DNA from: Cyrtodaria siliqua
Lineage: Eukaryota; Mollusca; Bivalvia; Adapedonta; Hiatellidae
Reading direction: 5' to 3'
DNA: 64,000 nt
Assembly (NCBI GenBank): GCA_037043455.1
Contig: JAWPHD010008219.1
Location: 53,935-117,934, forward strand
Both the position numbers and the translations under genes were made by a program. The notes under the pieces are model-generated. The model worked only from the letters and a program-made list of their open reading frames with translations. It did not search any database and was not told where the DNA came from. This document shows, one piece after another, positions 44,201 through 53,753 of the stretch. Position 1 is the stretch's first letter; every line of letters starts with the position of its first letter.

Positions 44201-45758
44201 AACTGTTTTAGAAACGGGGGATAATACAATGAACGGCGATGTTACCAGCAAAAGTCAAATTTCAGCTTGTTTGATTTATTATAAGGATGAGAACAAGAAT
44301 GATGAAGAGGTTGACATAGAAAACCCTCTATTAACGCAACAAGAATCAATCAATGATATACAAATAAATGAGAACCTGCAGGACGTTCAGAAGAGACTTC
44401 TGACTAATCTCTGCAGAGAATTCAAAGACGTGTTAAGTGATGTTCCAGGAAAGACAGGGTTGATTGAGCATGACGTAGTCATAAACTGCGATAAGCCAAT
44501 TTACAAAAAACCTTACAAACTTCTATTTGCAATGAGAGAAAAGGTTAGAGAGGAGATACTTGACATGGTAGAAGCAGGAATTGCTGAAAAATCGAGTAGT
44601 CCGTGGGCTGCACCGATTGTTGTTGTCAAAAAGAAAGATGACAAGATAAGATTATGTGTAGATTATAGAGGATTAAACGAGGTTACCATTTTCGATCCAC
44701 AACCAATGCCAAAGCTTGATAACATTTTGAATAAGCTAGGAAAGGCTAAATTCATGTCAAAGCTAGATTGCACAAAGGGGTTCTGGCAAATACCACTTTC
44801 TGAAAGTGCAAAAGAGAAGAGTGCATTTACAACTCCCTTTGGACAATTTCAATTTAATGTGATGCCATTTGGAATGGTAAATTCGGCAGCATCATTCGTT
44901 AGGCTCATGAAGATGGTGCTAGATGGATTAGACGACTTCTCTGATGCCTTCATTGACGACATTTTAATTTTCAGTTTGACATTTCCAGAACATCTGATCC
45001 ATATCAGACAAGTACTAGAATCGATAAGAAAAGCAAAGATCACAGCAAAACCTAGTAAGTGTAAATTGGGGTATCAAGAATTAGAGTTTCTGGCCCATAA
45101 AGTTGGAAATGGTGAGGTACATCCATCAAAACAGAAAATTGATGCAATTAACAGGATTCAAAACCCACTTACGAAGAAACAGGTACGCTCTTTTATTGGA
45201 ACCGTCAATTTTTACCGTAGATTCATTCCAAATTTTGCAGAAATTGCTGCTCCATTAACTGATTTAACTGCAAAGAAATTGTCTAACAAGGTCAAATGGG
45301 AAGAATGTCACCAACATGCGTTTGATAAATTAAAAGAAGCTATAACTTCATACCCAATTCTTAGAAACCCTGACTTTGCAAAGGGATTCATTTTGCAAAC
45401 GGATGCAAGCGATAGGGGAATTGGAGGAGTGTTGTTACAACGTGAAGGTAAGGAAAGGTTTCCTATTATGTACATCAGCAAGAAATTGCTGAAAGCTGAA
45501 GAGGCGTACAGTACCGTAGAGAAAGAATGTTTAGCTATAGTCAAATCGGTCATCACATTAAGAGAATACCTCTTGGGAAAGGAATTTAGTATAGAGTCAG
45601 ACCACTTCCCATTGCAATGGCTTAATAAGATGAAAGATCTGAACATGAGGTTAATGAGGTGGAGCTTAATGTTACAAGAATATAGGTTCACAATTGTACA
45701 TATTACAGGGAAAAAGAATACGATTGCGGACATGTTGTCCAGATGGGTAGACAATTAA
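41298..45758 (+). CDS. Gag-Pol polyprotein (Gag, PR, IN, RT, RNase H order)
   Basis: A single 1,486-residue frame with no stop or frameshift. Residues ~25-95 form a highly charged coiled coil rich in E/K/R. ~100-260 is the retrotransposon Gag domain. A CCHC zinc knuckle has C312, C315, H320, C325. The aspartic protease active site is D403-T-G. Integrase follows: zinc finger H614, H621, C651, C654; catalytic D684, D743, E779 (D-D-35-E); and a GPF motif at 920-922. Reverse transcriptase comes after integrase: D1157 and an FIDD box at 1218-1221. RNase H has D1369, E1410 and D1435 and ends near the C-terminus. All catalytic residues I can check are present, so it may be active. Because Gag and Pol are one frame, Gag:Pol ratio must be set after translation or by a mechanism not visible here. 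The ATG at 41,298 lies 95 nt after the LTR and begins the coiled coil directly. This is a Gmr1-type arrangement. Confidence 0.95.
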   Translation: MAEKVPDWFEKIIEKGGDVGACLAYLRERSEKEESLRLKEIEREERAAERAEKAAERDVVEKEKDRQLKMLQLEHEIRLKEIELKSKEINISSSKAAAVKAKVSLPKFAEGQDIEVFLTSFERLAELHKWDKSEWPIRLIPQLTGNALEAYSRMSLDESKSYDKIKKAILERYGLNPLEYRTKFRYSKQNTNETFKEYAIRIANYFSHWQESELVKNIYENIVDMIIRDQLMTNCMHDLQIYLLEKEPKSVQELVTLASAYQVAHSGKDTKQPIYRPPMFKHKENTQQNAEYPPGAFGYNTPSYKSFEKRKCFHCRSEDHLIAQCPLKGNLDNGTHSNDKSYSYGKQANGLIHSPTKVTKACYMSEIPVQKHVIGVGETDQLTDGLMLSEGKVGTEKVTILRDTGCTTIFVADRLKHLGRLTGCYQVVTLANGAACRCPEVVIDIETSFISGNVKALVMDNQFAELVVGNIGHLVGVNEISTFQGIETRAMKTKRVFNEEIQKKVEDEIILQKEVQKVSETTNIQNTDDYEYLAINRAELKDEQKKDKSLDKVRSYAEENHNQNVEEIEPGGKNSYFTFHDRILYRVYNSKGRDPIKQIVVPTKYRKRMMEIAHNVPLGGHLGNRKTRNRILQNFFWPGIFIDVAHHCRACPNCQKSVPKGRVARAPLIPIPAMEEPFNRMAIDIVGPLNRTERGNRFILVTCDYGTKYPEAIPLKTIDAQTVANALVDIFARTGLPNELLSDQGSNFVSSLMQNLCKLLHIRKMKTSPYHPQANGLVERFNGTLKKMLKCYAQEEEGKWDLDLPYLLLAYREVPQESTGYSPFELLYGRHVRGPLTILREEWEEPNKDKLSESTISYILKTRERLVNMTNIAQESENVQKQRQKKYFDRKARYRTLIAGEKVLILLPTNTNKILAQWKGPFEVVEKVSPVDYKIKMNQRTTKIFHINMLKKWYSDKQRGEEGKAEIETVLETGDNTMNGDVTSKSQISACLIYYKDENKNDEEVDIENPLLTQQESINDIQINENLQDVQKRLLTNLCREFKDVLSDVPGKTGLIEHDVVINCDKPIYKKPYKLLFAMREKVREEILDMVEAGIAEKSSSPWAAPIVVVKKKDDKIRLCVDYRGLNEVTIFDPQPMPKLDNILNKLGKAKFMSKLDCTKGFWQIPLSESAKEKSAFTTPFGQFQFNVMPFGMVNSAASFVRLMKMVLDGLDDFSDAFIDDILIFSLTFPEHLIHIRQVLESIRKAKITAKPSKCKLGYQELEFLAHKVGNGEVHPSKQKIDAINRIQNPLTKKQVRSFIGTVNFYRRFIPNFAEIAAPLTDLTAKKLSNKVKWEECHQHAFDKLKEAITSYPILRNPDFAKGFILQTDASDRGIGGVLLQREGKERFPIMYISKKLLKAEEAYSTVEKECLAIVKSVITLREYLLGKEFSIESDHFPLQWLNKMKDLNMRLMRWSLMLQEYRFTIVHITGKKNTIADMLSRWVDN

Positions 45759-45805
45759 TGTCAATTTGTGAAAGGTTGAGATAATAAAAGCATATTATCT
45801 ATCTT

Positions 45806-45815
45806 AGAGGGGAGG
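45806..45815 (+). promoter_or_regulatory. Polypurine tract
   Basis: AGAGGGGAGG immediately upstream of the 3' LTR, separated from it by two T. It serves as the primer for plus-strand DNA synthesis after RNase H cleavage. Confidence 0.85.
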
Positions 45816-45817
45816 TT

Positions 45818-46960
45818 TGTGACAAATTCACTTTAATTGATATTAGTTAGAGTACCTTTAAAAGGAAGGTGTCATATTTTGTACATGCAATAGTGAACAG
45901 GAGTGAGTGATTTTTCTATTGTTAAGTAGAGAAGATAATTGGGTGTTATATTTTGGTGGTCAGTGTGTGTTGAGAATTGGTGGTGATATGTTGTGCTACT
46001 ATGAGTGGGAGTACTTGATGGTATCAATATGAAGATATGATGTATTAGAACTGAGGGTGTCTGGTGAGTAAATCTGAATTATCAGTATTAAGTGAAATGT
46101 TGAAATTGTGCTATTTTGTCAATACGGTGGCATTGATTTTGTCAAATATAAAATCACACAATTTGAGAATATTAAGAAAGGTTTTATTGTTTTATAGGGG
46201 AACGTCTCCTCCTTTTTCGTGGTGATGATATAGGTCATAATAAAGTCATCTACAAGGTGATGGTCGGGTGACGTTATAAGATGTAGTATACAGACGGCAG
46301 TCAATTGATACAGCGTGTACATGGAAGAGTAGTGATGATATAATAGACTGATGCAGACAGTAGATAGTCTGTACAATGATGTGGTGTATCCTATACATAG
46401 AAGAGTGTTGATAGAATCATTGTAATATAGTGTTGATATAGATTGACGTAGTCAGTCGATAGTCTGTATAGTGATGTGATATACCATATGCATATTTGAT
46501 CCGTGATACAATGCATATTATATACTAGTGATGTGGAGTTATACTGCAAGCGGTACAGACAATGATGATATATATATATTCATGTTATATAGAGAGAGAT
46601 TGTGCGACATGTAACGTGCAGATAGTGGTTAGCCAACTGAACTGTATTTGTTAATAACGCATAGTAACAACTACAACAATTAAACATTACATAGATGGAC
46701 TAAATATAAGAAAGGATATTGTATTAAACAGTGTTTGACATATGAGTTAATAATTCCTAGTTGAAATTATTATGCTTTAGTATTCAGTGATTGTCTAAAC
46801 TCCGTGATAGTTCTTTTCTGTCTATTTCAAGCTTTTCTTTCTAACTATCTTCATTTTTATATTATTACTTAATATAATTTATTTATTAAAAACATCACTT
46901 GTCTGTTTGTACTTTACTGTTCCGATAAACAAATCGATCGATATTTCCAATATCGTCACT
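45818..46960 (+). repeat. 3' LTR of Gmr1-like retrotransposon
   Basis: A gap-free copy of 40,060-41,202, starting TGTGAC and ending GTCACT. Internal difference only at 46,811. The final base differs from the 5' LTR, or the true LTR end is TCA at 46,958. Confidence 0.95.
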
Positions 46961-46984
46961 AAGTCAAAGCCGAGCTGTTAAAAG

Positions 46985-47115
46985 CATTACATATTTCAGA
47001 TAACATGGCTGACATTTAAAATTTAACGCTTGACGGATTCCACTAAAAGCTATTGCTAAATGTTCTAACATTTAGCGTATTTATCGTACTATTTAAAACA
47101 GTTAGTGTAAGTTTT
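46985..47115 (-). repeat. Inverse copy of the CTAAATGTTAAAA repeat
   Basis: TTGACGGATTCCACTAA and GAACATTTAGCGTATTTATC are the reverse complement of parts of 35,425-35,605. The repeat begins ~25 bp right of the LTR. Confidence 0.65.
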
Positions 47116-48635
47116 AATACCACTGAGATAAGATGGCCATGGTAGGGTCCTGACTCAGAGACTAAAACAGCTATACTAAAGAAGTTTCACGTCGAATTGG
47201 TATATGTTGACATTTTGATTTCATTTTCATAACTAAAGTATAATAATATCCCATTCAATATTGTGCGAAGTTCGAAGGGTTGTTTCATTATTATGACGCA
47301 ACGTCAAACTGCAACGTATCGTTGACTTGCAACTCATCAGTAACGTTTATGAAATGTTACCGAATGAATTTAAACATGTAAATACATTTGGGGCCTGTTT
47401 GAGCTTGAACCCATACTTGTAGCGTTATCATTGTTTTAGGGGCAATTATAGATGCAATATGCTTTGATTAGTGAATACGAGTTGTCTCCACTGTGTTTAA
47501 AGGATCAAATAATATTACCTTGAAGGTCAGAGATTATTAGTAAGTGATAGGTATAAAAAAAGTAAGGTTTTCAAGCGTCTCTTTGAAAGCGGTGTGATAT
47601 TCCCAGAAGTGGTTGTAACAAAATGGTAACCTTAATGATATGACAATGTATGTTACTTATACTCAGACGATACATGAAAACGTATATGCATGTGTGTTTC
47701 TATAGATAAGTTAGGATTTGTTAGTATGAAACCACAACTCAATGCGAAATATGCCGCATACATGTTGGTTTTAAATTATGTGTATTTACAGAAATGTAAT
47801 GTTCCAACATAGCCAAATAATGCGTCTCTATTAAGATTGGTTCTCTGGAATTCCCATGATGCACAGCACATGTAGAATGGGAAAGTCAGGGTACCATTCT
47901 AACGTAATGTAATCAAGCACTATCCGGTTTCGGGTATATTTAGTACACTGTACTTCAATGATCTATATTTTAGAGCATCCACGTCAAATCTGGGAAACCC
48001 AGGAGATGATAGATATGAAACCATGATACAGAAAAATTTAAATATCTTATTATTAAAGTGATCATATGTATGACTTTCATTTAAAAATAAAACTGTATAA
48101 TGTTATATTAATCACATTTATAACTAGTAATGAGTAATATAATGACTGAGGAATAGCAGTCTACACAATAGAGAAAAGGGGTGAGTATATTTAAATGGAA
48201 TATTTCAATGAATAAGGGATGGGTAGGGGCCAGGGCTTTTCAATATTGGGTTGGGAAGAGGCCCACAGACTGTCCTGGGGAAAAGTGGACAATTATAAAA
48301 GTTTTCAACCCGGATGCTAGAGGGCAATTAGCCGTCATGAAAAAATCAAACAAAGACTGCAATATTTTATATATATTTATCGTGTTCGGCGATTTCCAAA
48401 TTTCTCCTTTCATCCTTTCATTTGGGAGAGGCAATGCAAAGACCCTGGGCCTGGGTGGTGGGGGAGCAGGAGGCAGGCCTCCAATACTCTTGCTTGGGGG
48501 ATTATGTGGTTGGCATCCCAATGTTGCATAACCCCGATGGCTACCCGATGCACACCGAGGCATTTGCCTCGTTAGAATGGTGGGAAGTTACGACACATAG
48601 ATAGTACTTTACGTGGTCCCTCCTCAATTCCACCA
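47116..48635. other. Non-coding DNA
   Basis: Overlapping 107-116 codon frames at 48,181-48,563 on both strands coincide with a locally GC-rich, G-run patch (GGGCCTGGGTGGTGGGGGAG, about 48,446). They have no domain, and two mutually antisense frames argue for composition rather than coding. Confidence 0.5.
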
Positions 48636-49639
48636 GGGAGTAAGTATACAGGGAGGAGAACGGTTCATAAACGCTCTAGTTATCGATTATGTTGTCGCGC
48701 TAGACGCCGCCATTTCTAATTTTATCGATTTCAAGGTAAATGATCGTAAGCGCGTCACATTTGAAAAGTTAAAAATTTCAGCCAGCATTTCAAATTAGGC
48801 AGTTTTTACCAGCCTCTTTTTTACGGCTATTCAACAACTCTAGTTATCGATTTATGTTGTCGCGATAGGAACGCCCGCCATTACTATTTCAATCGATACA
48901 GGTAAATAGATCTAAGCGCGTCACATTTGAAAAGTTAAAATTACAGCCAGCATTCAAATTAGGCAGTTTTACAGCTCTTTTTTACGGCTTTCTGTTATCA
49001 TCAACATCAACGAAATTACCTTCTTGACAAAGATAAAAATGTCTACTATTACCTTTTTGTTATAATTATGCCTAATTTAAACGCAATAATTTGAATCTCG
49101 TTTGGAATAGCTCCACACCATTTTTAATTGGGAAAAATTAATGAAATTCCGCCGATATCCTCAAAAGGCTACATTTTCATCAACTCTTTTTAGGCTTTGT
49201 CTATAATTACCACCATGAAATTACCTTCTTGAACAAAGATAAATATGTCTAATATTCACTTTTTGTTATTATTAATGCCTAAATAACCCGTAGTATCGTA
49301 TCTCGTTTGCAATAGCTATACACTGTCACCATTTTTTATTTGGTGCAGAGTGGCGCCATCTTTGTTACGCGGAACTGTCTGGTAAAATGAGTCTTCATAC
49401 ATGCAAACAATACACGCTCTGTATCAGAGGACACAATGCGAATTAAATAATACTTATGTTTACATTTCGCACTTTGTTGAGTTTGTAAGTGGTAATAATT
49501 ATAAGAATTTGCTGTTTTCACACCTACGCCAGCGAAACAACCGGAGTAGTCATTTCACGCAGTAGTGAAACACACGCGCGACAACATAAAACGGCAAAAC
49601 GAGCCGTTTCTCCTCCTGTATACTTACTCCCTGATTCCA
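48636..49639. mobile_element. ~1-kb inverted-repeat element made of internal duplications
   Basis: Left AGGGAGTAAGTATACAGGGA plus GGAGAACGGTTCA (48,636) and right GAGCCGTTTCTCCTCCTGTA plus TACTTACTCCCT (49,600) are inverted copies. Inside, a ~160-bp block starting CTAGTTATCGATTATGTTGT is duplicated (48,676 and 48,839). A second ~195-bp block with AAATTACCTTCTTGACAAAG is duplicated too (49,015 and 49,214). No transposase. The 61- to 73-codon frames are incidental. Confidence 0.65.
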
Positions 49640-49899
49640 CTAAGCGTGGGAAAGCTTATATTAGCCATGATTTTATAACTGACATTACGTTTGAAAACAG
49701 TTTTCACTGAAAAAAATGCGATAACCTGTTTTAAATTTACCTATCAAATGTTTTAATTTGCAAAAAAATTATGCCGAAATTAATGTTTTGTTTTCATACC
49801 CCAGCCCACTACCTCGTTTTCGCTTCTTGGAGAAGGAGTTGGATGGGTATATGAATTTAATGACCCGGACCACGTAATGAGGCGTTCTAAATGGAATAT

Positions 49900-50425
49900 T
49901 AAATAAAATCGCTGAATTAGACTTGATATATTTGTCTAACTTATACTGAAATCTGGCCCTTGGAATGTACTAAAATGCAGTAAATCTAATGCAGAAGTAA
50001 ACCGGATCTTTTCCGGATACATGTCCTCAGACCACGCTAGTAAGGAATTTGCCTCGTTTAAAGTTCAAGGATGGCTAAGGGCCTGTTTTGCCAAATTACG
50101 TGTTGTCATTACCCTCCACCAAACCACCCACCCCTCACCCCACGAAAAAAAAGTGTGCATGCCATTATATGTTATATACACCATATTTTTTAGTACAGAG
50201 GTCATTACTTCTAATCTATGTTTTATACTTCTACCATTTGTTACACTATAAAATTACAGTACATACACGAGTATTGATCAAGTGTTATTTATTTGTCAAA
50301 TCGAAACTGGAAATCCCGTATAAAATCGCTGAATTAGACTTGATTAATATTTGTCTAACTTATACTGAAAATCTGGCCCTGGAATGTACTAAATGCAGTA
50401 AATCTAATGCAGAAGTAAACCGTTT
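49900..50425 (+). repeat. Direct repeat, ~110 bp, spaced 410 bp
   Basis: AAAATCGCTGAATTAGACTT to AATGCAGAAGTAAACCG occurs at about 49,906-50,007 and 50,321-50,421. The copies differ by several one- or two-base indels and few substitutions. The DNA between is non-coding. Confidence 0.85.
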
Positions 50426-53135
50426 TTTCTAAACGTAGTGAGCGTTACATCCGAAGAGGTTATAACAGCATTTTTTAAATTTCAAACATGGATTTCAGTA
50501 AATTAAAACAAGTCTGGCAAAAAGATACAATATTCAAATTGTCCATGTTTTAGTCGGTACATAAAATGTACTGATATTTGTGCGCCAAAATCTCTTTTAA
50601 GCATTTAGAATAGGGAAAAACGAGATAACAGCAAAGGTTGATGTGTGAAATGCGTAAAAAATATTTCAAGATTGTCGTGTATCCCTTTAAACAATCTATT
50701 TCCGATTGTTCCGCAGTAAATGCTAGTTTCGCTTAATCATGGTATTTTTGCTTTGGATAATTCTACATAGCTATGGCATTTTCTATGTTTTGAATTACAA
50801 ATAAAAAGACAATGATCACCAATGTATGACTTGAAGGCGGCAGATTGCTCTTGATCTGTAGTAATTATGACTTTTGTTTGTATTTCCTCATCAAATTAAC
50901 TGTGATTTCATGTTTCTCTTCCTTAATCCACATTTTGATAGTTATAATCAGTTCTATTTAAATCTGCGTGTGTCTATGTGATACGTCGTGTTGTACATGT
51001 ACTTGAACCAACAGTGGAGGTAACTCCTGTTGTGATAACATCAGTTGACCAGAAAGTGGTCACACATTTTGGTTCAAATAGTGAGGTGGAATTACGGCTT
51101 TGTAAGCTTGTATGTAAGGGGTTTGATTTAGAAAAACCAAACACTTAGTTAAGAACAGACATGTATTGATTGGTGCACAGACATTTTGCATCGATGTGAC
51201 GCAAATTAAAAAAGTCAGGCAATTTTTAAAAATCAATAAATTCACTTTCACGTGAATAATCAGTGCACCCTAGATTATTGGCTTTTATTTTGTTAATGAA
51301 ACAAAAAGAAATGTGTAAAAAGTATATATTTAAAAGGGGTGTAACATTGTTGAATTTGATGATTTTGTTTTTTCACCAATGTAAAAATATAATGTTTTAA
51401 AATACTTCGAAATCAATAAAATTTCATAAATTACTGAACTTAAAATAATTAAACTCTGAGACAACGTTCTACAGTAAGAACATGTGTTATACAGTGTGTG
51501 TGAGTTCATGCGTTTATCACAGCGTAGGTGGATGCATACGTAACTGTTTGCGTTTTATACGGTTTCGTAAATAATAAGTTCAAATATTTGCGTATTACAC
51601 AATGTGATAAATATACCGTAAATGAAAACATAAATTATTAAATTCTTGTCTATTATAAATTGAAGACAAATTTAAATTATAAGAGACGAGTTATCTTGTT
51701 TAAATTATCTAAACACACAACTGACGAAGCCTGCATTATAAAAGATTGTTGTTTCAACTTAAAACACTTGTGCTCATTTTTGTTTATCATACATATTATA
51801 TAGGTATCTGATATTTGATATTCCTATCAGAAATATCATCACTAATATATATGTAAATATTATACCAATGTGAAACAAAATACATGTTGTCCCCTTGAGG
51901 TTTCTATATTGTAGAACATGACATGCTTTATAGTGTATATATATGAAAGAAAGAAGTTTAGCACGGTCTTTTGCATATCTAGCTTAAAGAAACTGAATGT
52001 TTATTTTATAATGTGAAGCATTTGATAACTTTGGCATGTCAGAAGGTGTAAGTATCAAAGTTATCTCCCATTTATATAAAACAACATTTTTCACATAAAA
52101 ATAAGAATATTATCATGAACAGGGTTAAACTTTACTAAATAACTATTCTGGTTTTCGAGTGATAAAAAGCGCAAAAACCGTTGACATTAACCTTGTCATT
52201 ATAATGAAATTACGAACCAAAGTTTTAAATTTTAAAATTATCTCCCTTTATATTGAAATAAGAACGAAAATATAATTTCTGTAAAGCAGGTAAATTAAAA
52301 CATTTTGCTACTTTTTTCGTTTAAAAATAATGTCCAATGTCCTGCATATACTTGTTAATTATGTTAATTATATTGTTAATGGCGGCTGACGCACATAGCC
52401 TTGAATCTGCTCAATGGGATTTACCATGTTATTTATGTGCTAAACTTACTTTCAGTATACTAAGACAACTCTATCGTACTGTTTAGATCAATACATTGTG
52501 TTTCAAGTATTTACATACATTTACGTTCACATTATATCAGAGATTTGTTGATTATTAATTTAAATATCAATACAAATGCTTCCTTCAAAGAGCACACAAT
52601 CCTTGAAATATTGAATCAACGACCGAGTGGCGAAATGTTTCAAAGTGTCGAACGATCATGAATGTTATTGTGATATTGAATATCATAGACCATAACACGG
52701 GGTGCCTGCCAAGAATATATGCATCGTACATACTTCATTCATACAATTCAATGCATTTGCTGAATTTATCTATACAAACGGTGTTAACATTTTGTCATTA
52801 GTTTAAATATTAGTTTCCAAATCAGATGTACGTGGGGATGATGCGTAAAGTTAAATAATTTATTACCGAATAAAAAACTCGGTTAAATGTATCATCTGTG
52901 ACTTTTGCCTTTTTGTCTTTTCGTATTTTTACAGAGATGATACCCATAGTTGAGTCTGAACTATAGTCACATTTTGGGAATAATTCTTTTCAACAACTGG
53001 TGTAATAACACCGATTTAGTGTAGCAAGTTTCGTTGACATTTCAAATATACTGAAAGTAAAAAGAAACGCAACTCGGGAATTTCCGCTATATATTGTATA
53101 TACAGTACACTTAATTCCACATATTAATAGTCCAA
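50426..53135. other. AT-rich DNA with one MITE end
   Basis: A right-end-like TTTCAAGATTGTCGTGTATC plus CCTTTAAAC lies at 50,665 (AAAGGGACA family). Otherwise 2.7 kb of AT-rich DNA without gene, array or RNA-like structure that I can recognise. ATTATCTCCCTTTATATTGA and AGTTATCTCCCATTTATATA near 52.06 and 52.24 kb are similar and may be fragments of one repeat. Confidence 0.5.
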
Positions 53136-53139
53136 AGAA

Positions 53140-53250
53140 ATCTCAAGATGTTTTGTAAAAAATAACGTTGCAGTTAGTTAGAAAAAGGACACATCATCGA
53201 TTTTTTGTAATAAAAAAACGTTGCAGTTAGTTAGAAAAAGGACACAACTG
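53140..53250 (+). repeat. Tandem duplication, ~52-bp unit
   Basis: AACGTTGCAGTTAGTTAGAA plus AAAGGACACA occurs at about 53,164 and 53,218, with a TTTTGTAAAAAAT / TTTTGTAATAAAA lead-in each time. Confidence 0.85.
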
Positions 53251-53493
53251 TGATGTTGTAGACGTTTTAATCACAGTACACTTTGTAACAAGAATTCATC
53301 ATAAATGTTGAAGTTCCTCTTTGAAAAATTGAGCCAGTTTAGTACTGTATTTAACGTAAAAAGTTTGCAAAATTTGGCATCCTAAGTATGCTTACATGCT
53401 TGAGCCAAACGCGTAATCTGTCAATAATGAAAATTTATAGGAATTCTATTTGCTGTAATACGTGTTGTTTTAGTCTTTCTTTCCGAAAGGAAA

Positions 53494-53753
53494 TGTCTTA
53501 CGTAGCAAAGTACTAAAGGTCTTATGTAGCAAAGTACTAAAGGTCTGACGTAGCAAAGTACTAAAGGTCTGACGTAGCAAAGTACTAAAGGTCTTACGTA
53601 GCAAAGTACTAAAGGTTTGACGTAGCAAAGTACTAAAGGTCTGACGTAGCAAAGTACTAAAGGTCTTACGTAGCAAAGTACTAAAGGTTTGACGTAGCAA
53701 AGTACTAAAGGTCTGACGTAGCAAAGTACTAAAGGTCTTACGTAGCAAAGTAT
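53494..53753 (+). repeat. 24-bp minisatellite, ~11 copies
   Basis: Unit ACGTAGCAAAGTACTAAAGG plus TCTG or TCTT. The period is a multiple of three, so minus-strand frames of 92 and 121 codons stay open as 8-residue repeats (VLCYVRPL and STLLRQTF). They have no start or splice context of note and I read them as by-products. Subtypes (GTCTGA, GTCTTA, GTTTGA) alternate, hinting at higher-order units. Confidence 0.92.

Larger units (their letters stand above)
40060..46960 (+). mobile_element. Complete Gmr1-like Ty3/gypsy LTR retrotransposon
   Basis: A 6.9-kb element: LTR, tRNA-Leu primer-binding site, one gag-pol frame, polypurine tract, LTR. The pol order is protease, integrase, RT, RNase H. RT and RNase H motifs are Ty3/gypsy-like, but integrase precedes RT. 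This combination defines the Gmr1 clade, described first in deuterostomes and later reported from molluscs. No envelope, chromodomain or second frame is present. Flanking bases (ATGAT left, CTAAG or AAGTC right) do not form the expected ~5-bp target duplication. Confidence 0.93.

Noticed and set aside
48181..48563. 116- and 107-codon frames on opposite strands
   Set aside because: Mutually antisense in a GC-rich patch. Composition explains both and no domain is present.
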